DNA from: Quillaja saponaria
Taxonomy: Eukaryota; Streptophyta; Magnoliopsida; Fabales; Quillajaceae
Assembly: GCA_029379385.1 (NCBI GenBank)
Contig: CM055617.1
Location: 14,603,532 to 14,667,531 of the forward strand
Direction of reading: 5' to 3'
Length of the DNA stretch: 64,000 nt
This document shows positions 37,083-47,799 of this stretch, one piece after another (within the stretch, counting starts at the first letter, position 1; the number at the start of each line of letters is the position of its first letter). Position numbers and translations under genes: made by a program. The notes under the pieces were generated by a model. It made no database searches, was not told where the DNA came from, and saw nothing but the letters and a program-made list of their open reading frames with translations.

Positions 37083-37139
37083 TAATAAACAGGTAGGGGT
37101 CTACCAAACTCCCCACCACTTCAAGGTGGAATTTTTCAA
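37083..37139 (+). repeat. 58-bp direct repeat, right copy
   Basis: The partner of 34,714-34,771. It contains GGTAGGGGTCTACC, an imperfect hairpin, followed by CCCCACCACTTCAAGG. The shared box may be a common 3' signal of two transcription units or a footprint of how the PMD cassette was acquired. Confidence 0.75.
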
Positions 37140-37539
37140 TTGTCTAATAATAATTATTATCTTAAATACTGAAATTATTACATAAATCTTCAAGTATTTT
37201 TTTAATAAATAGACATGCTAGCATCACTTTATAATAAAGCGTGTAATAATTATAATAAGGTATGCAATCTTTTCATGAAGTGACTATTCGTTCACGTATT
37301 TTCACTTATAAAGCATTTAAACAGTAAATGGACAGGCTGACATTACTTTATGTGTGAACAGACATGCTAACATTACTCTACACTCACGCATTAAATCTTT
37401 GACTACTTCAGTATATATTCAAGTGACATTATTTTGATGATAACAAGAAATATTTGTTTATATAAACAGGATTGGCCATCAGAGTTGAAAACATCAAACA
37501 ACCATTTCTTATTAGAAACTCACACTCAATAACAAGAAA

Positions 37540-38160
37540 ATATACCAAGACAACCCTGCTCATATTGTGGTTGTCATGGACGTTGTGGTGGTTACAGATC
37601 ATTAACTAGAACCAGACCTGAGCCATCAACACCGAGACAACGTCTTCATCGTGTAGACAAGTATACTAATCCGAATGAAGTTACATGGTATGGATCAAAA
37701 AGAGAGTTTCAATGCGTCCCTATATATTCTACCAATAGTCGAAATATTGCCGATCATATAATGGTCGGACCAGTTACTAATGCCTCAATAAAATTGGGTA
37801 GTTTGGGCAAGGGAACCTGAGTACATTAGATGGTGAGAGATAAAGTGCGAGATGGAATCATATTGTAGATTACACAAGCTATCAGTCCCAAAAACGATAT
37901 CTGCAACTTTACCTCGTTCAACACAAGGTGAAATAGGTCAAGTGAATGAAAGACTAAAGTCCGAAATTAACCAGATGAATAGAAAACTAGATAAGTACCA
38001 TGCCTGGCAAGAGGCAACTGCTCGCCAAGATGAGTTAAGAACTCCGACCATGATGGAAGTTGAAATTGATGCGCAATACGAGAGCGATGACAACCTATCT
38101 GACTACCTTGACAGTGATGGTGATAATGAGTTCATAATTTTCTTCCAACGTCTTTGCTAG
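37540..38160 (+). pseudogene. Third reading frame of the MULE segment: Cys-rich start, coiled-coil, acidic tail
   Basis: I do not recognise this protein. The first frame, from 37,540 to a TGA at 37,818, opens with a Cys-rich patch PCSYCGCHGRCGG and then a basic region. After a frame change, 37,852-38,160 (102 codons) reads as a charged helix (about residues 25-65) that could form a coiled coil, then an acidic end rich in Asp and Glu with NLSDYLDSDGDNEF. Same strand and same segment as the transposase and PMD pseudogene. It could be a separate exon set or the 3' end of a longer unit. Confidence 0.45.
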
Positions 38161-38459
38161 AATGTTGTTAAACAATGATACATATTTATTTCATTATCGT
38201 CAATGTGTGACAAGTTTTTCTAAATAAATTATAGTATTCATAATATGTATCTGATTAATTTAAGTGCGCTCTATTAATTTTTAAAATAATTTAATATTTT
38301 TTCTTTTTACTAAATCATTTCAAATAAGTTTAAAAATTATACACTTTAAATTAAAAAAAATATAGTAAAATTTAAAATTTTGTGATATCATACCCAATAA
38401 TAAAAATCAATATCATACATTATAAATATAAATTTAAAAATATCATACATTATAAGTTT
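38161..38459. other. Very AT-rich spacer with TATCATA motifs
   Basis: Non-coding run of TATCATAC and TAAATTTAAA words that grades into the 263-bp array. No gene. Confidence 0.6.
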
Positions 38460-39235
38460 AAAAACTATCATACGCTATAAATTTAAAACTTATCATATAT
38501 TTTAAATTCCATATAATTATTATACACTTTAAAATTTAAATATATCATAAACTATAAATATATAAATTAACATATACTTTATATTTAATTGTTATCATGA
38601 ATTTTAAAATATCATAAACTATAATAAAAACATTTATGATACAATATAAAATTAAAAAATTATCAAAAATCTTAAATTCTAAAAATACCAAATTTAAAAA
38701 TTTTAAAACTATCATACACTATAAATTTAAAATTTATCATATATTTTAAATTTCATATAATTATTCTACAGTTTAAAATTTATCATACATTTTAAAATTT
38801 AAATATATCATAAACTATAAATATATATATTAACATATACTTTATATTTAATTGTTATCATGAATTCTAAAATTTTAAAATATCATAAACTATAATAAAA
38901 ACATTTAAGATACACTATAAAATTAAAAAATTATTAAAAATCTTAAATTCTAAAAATACCAAATTTTAAAATTATCATACACTATAAATTTAAAATTTAT
39001 CGTATATTTTAAATTCCATATAATTATTATACACTTTAAAATTTATCATACATTTTAAAATTTAAATATATCATAAACTATAAATATATATATTAACATA
39101 TACTTTATATTTAATTGTTATCATGAATTTTAAAATATCATAAACTATAATAAAAACATTTATGATACCTTATAAAATAAAAAATTATCAAAAATCTTAA
39201 ATTCTATAATTTTAAAATTATCATATACTTTAAAT
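38460..39235 (+). repeat. 263-bp tandem repeat, about three copies, extremely AT-rich
   Basis: The landmark ATATTTAATTGTTATCATGA occurs at 38,581, 38,844 and 39,107, exactly 263 bp apart each time. The words TATCATAAACTATAA and ACATATACTTTATATTTAAT repeat with it. The shorter word TATCATA recurs within each unit, so the unit itself grew from smaller repeats. Sequence to 39,420 is related but irregular and ends in a poly-A run (about 39,418-39,436). Confidence 0.88.
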
Positions 39236-39534
39236 TTATAAAATATCATATACTAAAAATTTTAAAATTACTATATATTTTAAACTTTAAAAATGTCATA
39301 AAATAAAAATTTAAAAATTTTCATACAATTTAAATTTATAAATTATCATATATTTAAAAAAAAAACCCACTTACAAATTATCATATATTTGAAAATAAAA
39401 ATATTTTCAACTCATGAAAAAAAAAAAAAAAAAAAATTCAAAACAAACACAAAAACGTGAAAGGAGTTAAGGCTACAGGGGGGCTAGGGTTGCAGGGTAG
39501 GGATCAGAGAGCATGTTTTTAAAATGCCAGCTCT

Positions 39535-39651
39535 AAAACCGGCTTTACAAAAGTCGGTTTCAGGGCTTGTTTGTCCCCCCGCAGGCCTGTGAGGCGGGGC
39601 CCGCGGGGGGGCAAAATTTGAATGAAACCAGCTTTTGTAAAGCCGGTTTCA
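39535..39651. repeat. Inverted repeat of nested palindromes around a GC-rich loop
   Basis: Arm 1 (39,535-39,562: AAAACCGGCTTTACAAAAGT then CGGTTTCA) is the reverse complement, with few changes, of arm 2 (39,623-39,651: TGAAACCAGCTTTTGTAAAG then CCGGTTTCA). Each arm is itself an imperfect palindrome (AAACCGGCTTT...AAAGTCGGTTT). The 60-bp loop is strongly GC-rich (GGCGGGGCCCGCGGGGGGGC), in contrast to the AT-rich surroundings. It is the distal part of the MULE segment. Confidence 0.75.
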
Positions 39652-39850
39652 TGGGTCAATTAATTTACTAGGCGTGGGCCCGTGAGGTGTGTGCTGTGAG
39701 GTCTGTGGGGTGACATGACATGGTGAGTCAGACTAGAAAACGGTTTTTGAAAATGCGGTTTTAGAGTTTACCACATTTTGGCTATTAAAGTAAAAAATTT
39801 ACCATTTTGTACCAAAATTTTGGAACTTGGACCCTTCTGTCCAAAAGTTC

Positions 39851-40374
39851 GTTCAAGCTCTATCACCACCAACCTTCTTCTATTTCTCTTTCTTGATTTC
39901 TCTCTCTCCCTTCTCTCTGTGAGTTGTTTCTTGTTAAGGTCTGAAAGTACTCCAAATTATTTTAAGGATAATTTTACCTTTCAAGATGAGATGAAATTGC
40001 AACTTGGAACTTCCCTTTCTTCCGCCATCCGCTTCTAGCCACCAACATTACTGCCACCATCCAATGGAGGAGGCCAGTGGAAGCCCTCAAGAACAATAGT
40101 CAAACTACCTTCAACAGAAATACCAACAGGATCGGCAGTAGAAGCAGCTTACCATTTTCTACAATGGGAAGATGCACGTTTATGAAGTTTATGAGAATCA
40201 GGTGTGTATTAATTATGATGCTTCGTTTTTTTCCTCTTTTTTTTTTCTCAATTTTGCTTTTTTATTCTTTTCTAAATTCCCAAACCTAATTTTTCCTCAC
40301 CCACAAAAAAAAATAAAAATAATAATAATAATTTCCCAAGTCCTTGATACTTATATATACAAGAACACAACATT
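39851..40374 (+). pseudogene. Truncated JAZ pseudogene (5' UTR, exon 1, part of intron 1)
   Basis: This is nearly identical to 57,493-57,833 and part of the following intron of the intact JAZ gene. The homologous start codon is at 39,986, and codon 3 is TGA (39,992). Two more in-frame stops are TAG 40,097 and TAG 40,139. A 6-bp insertion lies in the Gln-rich stretch. The EAR motif has changed (LELPF instead of LELRL), but the TIFY box (LTIFYNGK) and the splice donor CAG|GTGTGT at 40,202 survive. Exon 2 with the Jas motif is absent because the duplication junction, about 40,374, falls within intron 1. Its promoter was replaced by the MULE segment. Confidence 0.93.
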
Positions 40375-42229
40375 TCCACATATTAAAACTATCAATGACC
40401 AATGAAATTATCATGTGTGAACTTGAGGGGTGGACTAGTCAGGGTTATCTGTTGAACTATTATAAAAAATTTTGTGTCTCTGTTTTACTTTATGCTTTTC
40501 ACTGCACTTCAACTTTATCAAACCAAAGCAATTTTAAACATAGTATTTTAAATGGTTAAACTATTCAACCCTCCCCTTTCTAGTTTTCCTAAATGGGCCA
40601 ATAATTAGTATCAAAGCTAGATCACAAAATTGTTTTCAAATCTCTTCTACACTCTATGATTCGATTTGAGGAAAACTATTGTAAGAATGGAAAATCAATT
40701 AACTGAATTAATTTGTATGAAATTTCTTTGTATGCTAACAGAGACAGACCCAAGATTCCATAAGCACCAAAAAGAAAATGTATACTTTGTTTGTGCAATT
40801 GTCCTCATAGGAAAGGATCAAAGAAATCAAAGAAGAATATTAATCAATAACAACATAGATCCAAGACTCGCAAATCCTTTAGTGCAGCTTCCAAGTTCTT
40901 TTAATCCTTGTTTTGAAATTAATCTATTTACTTGACTTAAATATTCTAGCATCTAGTTATAATTATTTCTCACATGCTATCTTCTAATCAATTTGACATC
41001 TTGCTAAAAATGAGACTGTTTTTTGTGAGGTTATGTGCTAAACGTGTCTTTAACAGTATTCTTATATTCTAAACTATATTTATTAATTTCAATTGAATTT
41101 TCAAAAAACAAAAGTATTTTCATTTGCCATGTATTTATTTCTTCTGTCTATTCCCAAGGAGTCTTAAAGTAACCAAGAAGTCTTAACCTGTTTGCTTATA
41201 ATCCTGTAAATTTCTTCACTTTGTGAGATGAATCTGTTGTTTCTTCTCATCCCTCGAGAGCTTAGTTTCCAACTAAAGATGTCCCTCAACAATCAAATTG
41301 CTTTCAAGCACCTTAAGATCCCTGAATCTATCATTGATAAGCTCTCCTTCAAGGAGATGAAAAAAATTAAAGCTTATGCCTTCATTTTCTTTTGTGAAAT
41401 CACCAATTTGGTCACTCTCTGAATGAAGAATAGAGTTAGCAAGTAATTCAACCCTAGGATGTCCCATGCCTGTGCTTACTGAAGAAAGCTATTTTTCATC
41501 TCCTAAATAGTTTACAAATGGAGACAATATCTATAGAGAAGGATAGTTGTCATTAAGATAGATTAAATTAGTCTGAAGAAGTTAAGGAATTCAGATCCTT
41601 CAAACTCCTGAACAAGAGGACTGTCTCAACAAACTCTTAAGGTTTGATTATACCATTGTTTATAGGGTTAGGAAATATAACATTATGGCAAATGCTCCCA
41701 TGGTCACTGATGACATTTGCAGTTAAGAAGAGTTTAACTTTTTAAGATAAGAAGGAATTTGCAAAATGAGATTCTTCTAAAGAATTTTATATCCTTAAAA
41801 GTGCCCATTGAGAAACTTCTAGGGCACTAAGAGACTTTTCGTGAGAAAACATGTGTAATGAATGCATAGATAATGATTAGTACAAAATGTCATTTAGAAG
41901 ATCTAAGAGTCTATCAAAAAATAAAATATGTATACAACCTTGATAATAGTATGCTAATAAGTGTACGTTTTGAAAAGATCAAATAAATTGCATATAAAAC
42001 ATGTACAATTAAAAGGAAGTTCTTAACCATTGGATAAGTGTCATGAAATTATAGAGAAAGTGACATTAAAAGTGAAAGATGTGGAAGGAAGGAAATCCTT
42101 TTAGTTTTTAATAAAGAAAGGATCATAGCTCTAAACTTTTCTCTTAAAATTTTGTATTTTATCTCTATTGATACTACCACTCTTGAGTTTTTCAAAAAAT
42201 TCTTTTCAGTTTTTTCTATAACAATACTT
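40375..42229. other. Duplicated non-coding sequence, no gene recognised (copy 2)
   Basis: Counterpart of 4,994-6,880. Short frames at 40,666-40,935 and 41,228-41,422 partly match those of copy 1, but with changed starts and stops, which argues against a conserved protein. Confidence 0.45.
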
Positions 42230-44544
42230 GCATAGATAAAAAGACAAATTTGTTTTGGTACCCATACTTCCTTGAGTCCAATTATGTTAGTCTTATTATC
42301 TAAATGGGTTTTGGGTTCTCAAGAACCCAAGTTATTATTCTCATGCCATTTGAGATCTTTTTCATTTTATAGAGTGAATAGTTTAATTGCAGGGATGACA
42401 TGTTTTGTTTGCAACTCTAGAAAGAGTTCATAAGACTTTGTGTGCTTACTAACCAAACCTAGTTTTATCAAAAGATATTGTCTAACTTCCTAGCAACATA
42501 TCTAAATTTTTCTTTTCATTAATAAATTTTACCAGTGTGCCAGTTAAATCATTTTATCTTATTTTTTTTATTTTCTAATTTTCAGAAGAAGATGCACATG
42601 TATTAGTTGATATAATAGTTATTTTTTCTTTAGCATGTGATTGTGATTTTATGTTTTCATTTAATGCTAATAACTTAACATTTAGCTCATTATTTTTAAT
42701 AATTAGATTTGTTATTTCTTTTCTAACCTTTCTTAGATCTACTACAAAATTAGCATACTGTTTAGATAGTTCATAGAAGGCATCATGCAAATCATCAAGT
42801 GAGAAGTAGGATGTTACCTCATTAATTGTTTGGTTGGCTAATTCATTAAGTGTTAGTTTTGATAATTGATCACCTACAAATGTATCATCAGCTTGAATAG
42901 CTAGTAGATGAGTCAATTGAAATCATGAGACATATGTTAGCTTCTTCCTCTTTGCAAATGTTTCATTTGAACTATCTCAATTATCACTCTATATGGTAAT
43001 CATTGCTCTTTTCTTTTTGGAGTATTAGTGAAATTTCATTCATTTTGGATACTTATTCTTCATGTGTCTAGGTTACTTACACCTGAAGCATATGGGAGAT
43101 TCTTTTTTTTTTTTTTTTTTTTGGCCCTAAACTCTTTCTTCTTAAAGTCCTTTTTTGAAAAGATTTCTTGATTGTTAAGAATTATACAAAATTCCCTTTC
43201 AATTTTCAATGAGTTATAGTAAAAATAATAAGGGATAATAATCACAAATATAAGTGGAAGAGAAGAAAAATAAATATCAACACAAAATATAACATGGTTA
43301 GGTCCCTTGTCAACATCCACGAATGAGAAAAGAATTCACTAATATTCCAAGAAAGATTACATAGAAAGAGTACACTCTCTAAATAGTGTTCTCACTAATT
43401 CAGGCCGCATCTTTACTAATTTCTCTTGCATCCTGACACTTAAGAAGGGCTCCCACAAATATTAGATCTCTTTATTTCTCATACTTAAAACTCTCACAAG
43501 TTTACATATTTATGCTACATAGAATTTTCCCAACAAGCAAATTTTTTCTTCACTTTATGAAAACCCTGCAATCATGTAATTAGACTTACTTACCCACTAA
43601 GGTAAATCTAATTAGGAAATCTCATTAATTTTTAATAAATTTTTTTCTTGCCCACAAAGAATAAACCAATTAGAAAATCTTCATCAACATCTAATTAGTT
43701 ATTTCTTGCCCACTAATAATAAACTAATTAAGAAAACTACTAAATAAAGATTTAGGTCAATATCTCTACATTGATGACTTCCTATTAAGGAACCTTTATC
43801 TTTTCGAGTGGCTTCAGGTCATCATCTTCTTTTCCATATTCATCAAACAAATCTATGGAGTCTTATGAAGTGGCTTTGAAGGATATAACTTTTCATTTTT
43901 GTTGCTTTTCTTTTGCTTCTTCTTCATACTTTTCTTGCATCTCGTGAGTTACCCAAGAACCTAACAATTCATCTAGTGTTAAGATTTCAAGGTTCTTGGT
44001 TCCTTTATAGTTGTCTAACAACCAAGGGTTTTCAAAACCATTATTCTTTTATTAGACTTTTCAAAGTACTTATAGTTCATTGATGATGTTGGTGAACATG
44101 GAAAACATCTCAAAGATAGTTTCATCATATTTCATTTTTAAACCTTTGCAATCTTATATAAACATATTAATCACTAACTTCTTTACTTAAGTTATGCCTT
44201 CATGTCTGACATGTAATTTATGACAAATCTTAAAGGCTGAGCATAACCAATGCATCTATTGAATTCACTTACATCTAGTGCACAAAATTAGAGGTTCATG
44301 GTCTTGATATTAAGTTGAACCATAACTTTATCTTCATCAATCCATTTAGATCTATTCTTGGGGAAATTATTTCCTTGATTATTTCTTGCTCTTAGGAGAC
44401 AATATGAGGTTATTGCATCCTAGTCATCAAAGTTAATGGCTTGTATAAATATACTCATCCATATCTTCTAAAATTTTGACTATTAAACAAGGGCAGTCTT
44501 GATGAAAACTGACCTTTGCCAAGAGAAATACTTGTGTTTTCCAT
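42230..44544 (-). pseudogene. Copia-type retrotransposon gag remnant (copy 2)
   Basis: Counterpart of 6,880-9,197, with a start codon at 44,542-44,544 on the minus strand. The longest surviving frame (42,575-42,916) repeats the LLAIQADDTFV and DAFYELSKQY segments of copy 1. Stops and indels differ between copies, so decay continued independently after the duplication. Confidence 0.65.
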
Positions 44545-44602
44545 TTAAAGATCTTTACATAGAGTTTGCTAAAATTAGTTGAAAAAATATAATATGTGAC
44601 AT

Positions 44603-44615
44603 GCTCTGATACAAA
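44603..44615 (-). other. Copia primer-binding site (copy 2)
   Basis: The minus strand reads TTTGTATCAGAGC, close to the initiator-tRNA-Met primer-binding site. It lies directly next to the LTR edge at 44,617. Confidence 0.75.
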
Positions 44616-44616
44616 T

Positions 44617-47541
44617 TGTTAGTTCAATAAGGCAAACTAAAGGAAGGGGGGGGGGGGGGGGGGGGGGAGGGGTGGAATACCTTTTCGATTAAAATAAATT
44701 CTTTTATCAACAAGAAACTATTATGAAGTAGATAGTGTAAACCGCTAAAATGTAACAACTTAAACAAGTAAACAGGTAGTTATGAAATTAAAGAGTTAAA
44801 GGATAGAGAAATTTTATACAATAATTTTATAGTAATTCACCAAAACTTTTGGCTACTTCCACTCCTAAGAATTCACTAATGTTAACTTTTCAACATGCAC
44901 TATAAGGAGATCACTTTTCTGCTACAACCAAAAATTGTAGCAAATAACCAATATACCGTAGCAGAAGCTATCTACTATGATTGTCGTAGCTATAACGACC
45001 GTAGATAATAAAGGCATGGCTGATAAACATTTTTGTCGACAGGTATAATTAACCATAGCATATAATGTTATGGGTTATGGCCAATACATTTTCTCCAATA
45101 CCCACCTGGCCATAGCCAATAGTCTGCACAATTTCAAATTTTTTTGATGTTTGCTACAGTTTGCCATAGAGCATAGTTCTGGCCATTTTTGCACCAATTT
45201 ATTACCTACAATTCCAAGCATAGTATATAAATTATTAAACCGTGGCATTTAAGGAGGTTAATTTTGTCAATTTTTGGAGTCGACTTATCTACTACGGCTT
45301 AGGCCATAACAGTTAATTGATACAACCGTAACATATAATTTTTTTCGCAATTGGGTGCAAACTTTTGTACTATGGCTAGCTGTAGTAGATGACTATTGGC
45401 CATAGCAGATATTTTGATACATTATTTATTTATTTTTGTCTAAACCTGTCCAAATTTTTACATTAAAACCTACTATTCAGTCACCAATTTGTCTAGGCCT
45501 ACACATCATCAACATCCAAAAAATGTATTCAAAATATACCAATTTGTCTACATATATGCAATATTGTAAATTCAAAACATCCAAAATACTTAGATAATCT
45601 TAGCAAAACATCCAAATTACTTGGGTAATCTAATTAGTAAAACATTCACATATATAAATCCAAAAGAGAACATTATCCTTAAGAAACCCTAAGCATGCCT
45701 ACGCATCAAGTATCATCAAGATAAGCATCATCATTCGATTCCTCGAATTGCCAATTAACATTTCCTGAAGATGAAATGGGTAAATACTATAAAATCAATA
45801 TAAACATTTAACTTATAATTAATAATAATGTAAGATTATAATTTGTAAAACTCTTTAACAGTATATAGTACTCAACAAAAAATTGCAAAATCATATACCC
45901 AAAAAATAAGAATGACTAATGGTTGAAGCTAAGTCATGTAAAACTAAGTATGTCATTAGTAACATACTTTCTCTTAATTTTTCTAGGATAAAAGGGGATG
46001 TTCTCATTAGACGATTGATTGGAGGAGATAAATAAATCTCATGAGTGTGATTTTAATTCTACTTGAACATATCATCAAAACTCTCTAAAAAATAAAATTA
46101 AAGGAATAAATAAATTTAAGCTTCACTTGATATACTTACATTAGATTAAGGTGTTTGAAATTCATTTGCCGCAAAATAGACAGTAAACTCTTGCATAACA
46201 TGGTGATCTTGCTCAGTCCATTTTGACAGAGGTAAAAGCTATGAAGGAGAGACAAAAGAATGAGCTGAAGGTCATGTATGTTGACTACTCGATGGTTGCC
46301 CATTCGACAACTTTGTGTATCTTCCCTTCCCAAAAATTCATCCTTTACTTGAGATCTTTTCTTCTCTACTTACTTGCATCCATAGTTTATACCTATCACT
46401 ATTGAACTTCCAAGTATCAGTCAATCTCCTTTTGTTTCCTAGAACACAAAAGTAGGACTTACAGTACTCTATCTCATTTGTCTTTTCCTTGCAAGGAAGA
46501 AAGTTTACAATAATTAGAAATTACAAAATCAAAACATCTTGATAGTTTTGAATGAGTTGAGTTTATCAAGATATAAAATGTTAGACTATTGAAAAGAACA
46601 TAAATTCTTAGTCTTAAAAATAGAGAGACTGATGAAGTTTAAAAGTTTTAGCTCAGAGACTTCTTAGATTAATTTTTGAAGCTTGATTAAGTTGATAGCA
46701 TAAATGTTATGTCATAAAATTTTTATCTCTTTCCGTTATCTTTTCATGCTTTATCAGCTTGACCATAAAGTAGTCGTTTCTCATATTAAAAGACTAGTTA
46801 AAATGTTTAATTGAAAAGGAAAACCTTGAAAAATACTTTTAAGATTGCTTCAGTTAACTAATTTTGTTTTGGTACAACCTAAATTGTTGTGTACTTTTTT
46901 AGCACTATCTGCATTTTGATATGGGATTTTTTATTAGGTTTGACCTTGTTCAAATAGAATAGCAAACATTAATTTTTTCTAATATCTAACTGTAAAGAAG
47001 TAGGTAGAAGGCTTGTGCTTTAGGAACCAAGAGATCAACATCTAATATTTAAACAACTATTGTACTTTGAGCTTAGTGACTTTCAACTGATGAGGAGTTT
47101 CGGTTGTTTGTTTAATGAAACAAAGTATTTAACTCTTCAACTCTTGTAACTTTGACTAACTTAGGGCTAAAGACCAGCAAATAACCCATTTAATAAAACA
47201 TCAAGTTTTGGTCTTTCAACTTTGTTAGCGTTAGCTATTATACACTTCAGTTCTTTAGCTCTTCAACTTTTCAGCTGTTCAGTTCTTTAGTCTTTAGCAA
47301 ATTAAAACTTTGATATTTTAATTTCAATGCTTTTGACTTTTCTCGGAAAATTAGATCATCATTATAAATGCTTAACAATTAAGTTTCAACATTTATATAA
47401 GAAAATAAGATTTTATGTCAATTAATTTCCTATATATTGTATTCTATTTTGTAATTCACTGTTTTCAATTTTTTAATTAACAAAATCAAGTTATAGGTTA
47501 ATATCAAATAAACAAGAGGATTGTATATATTTGCCTCAACA
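44617..47541 (-). mobile_element. Copia 5' LTR with a CACTA insertion (copy 2)
   Basis: It starts TGTTAGTTCAATAAGGCAAA at 44,617 and ends CTCAACA at 47,541 on the plus strand. It carries a G22 homopolymer at 44,646-44,667, compared with G12 in copy 1, and about 270 bp near 46,239-46,510 that copy 1 lacks. No gene is recognised. The short frames at 46,136-46,405 lie in this copy-specific stretch. Confidence 0.6.
44898..45790 (+). mobile_element. CACTA (En/Spm-type) terminal region, fragment (copy 2)
   Basis: It begins CACTATAAGGAGATCACTTT and carries the same dense subterminal motifs as 9,547 in copy 1. About 40 extra bases (AAAGGCATGGCTGATAAACA plus neighbours) are present near 45,010-45,050. 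Confidence 0.5.
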
Positions 47542-47799
47542 AATTACAATATGCTTTGTAATGAATTATATATGTTCTGTAATGGTGTTGAATTGTATGA
47601 TTTTTTGAATTTGTTGAACTTTATTTTGAATAAATTATTATTGTTTTTGTTGAAATGTGAAATTATCATTATCGTTGTCTTCCAAATTAGTGAAGTGCAG
47701 TATCATTTTGTAATGCTTTTTTTTTTTTTTAGAAAGACAAAGAGTCAAATTTATATTGACATGGGTGTTATTGAAAAGGTAAATTGTATTCTAGCTGAT

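Larger units (their letters stand above)
32793..39850 (+). mobile_element. MULE/PMD mobile segment replacing the copy-1 JAZ promoter
   Basis: Homology with copy 2 stops at ACAAAA (32,787-32,792, matching 56,601-56,606) and resumes at GTTCAAGCTCTATCACC (39,851, matching 57,493). In between, copy 1 has 7,058 bp of MULE transposase, PMD pseudogene, a third frame, an AT satellite and a GC-rich palindrome. Copy 2 has 886 bp of JAZ upstream DNA. No TIR pair or target-site duplication was found at the edges, and the transposase lacks its N-terminus. This therefore looks like a truncated element with an accompanying deletion rather than a clean insertion. Confidence 0.75.
4994..40374 (+). repeat. Tandem segmental duplication, copy 1
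   Basis: Nearly every block here has a collinear counterpart in 40,375-58,089: 4,994-14,035 with 40,375-49,555, block X (14,040-15,050) with 53,311-54,245, block Z (30,491-32,792) with 54,256-56,606, and JAZ exon 1 (39,851-40,201) with 57,493-57,833. Divergence is roughly one base in ten by eye. Copy 1 is enlarged by a gag-only retrotransposon (15,991-23,580), a longer pararetrovirus copy, about 1.1 kb of extra sequence before block Z (29,346-30,490) and a MULE segment (32,793-39,850). Subtracting these leaves close to the 17.7 kb of copy 2. Confidence 0.88.

Noticed and set aside
38460..39235. Array considered as a CRISPR-like repeat
   Set aside because: There are no unique spacers between short repeats. 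The units are contiguous 263-bp tandem copies in a plant genome.
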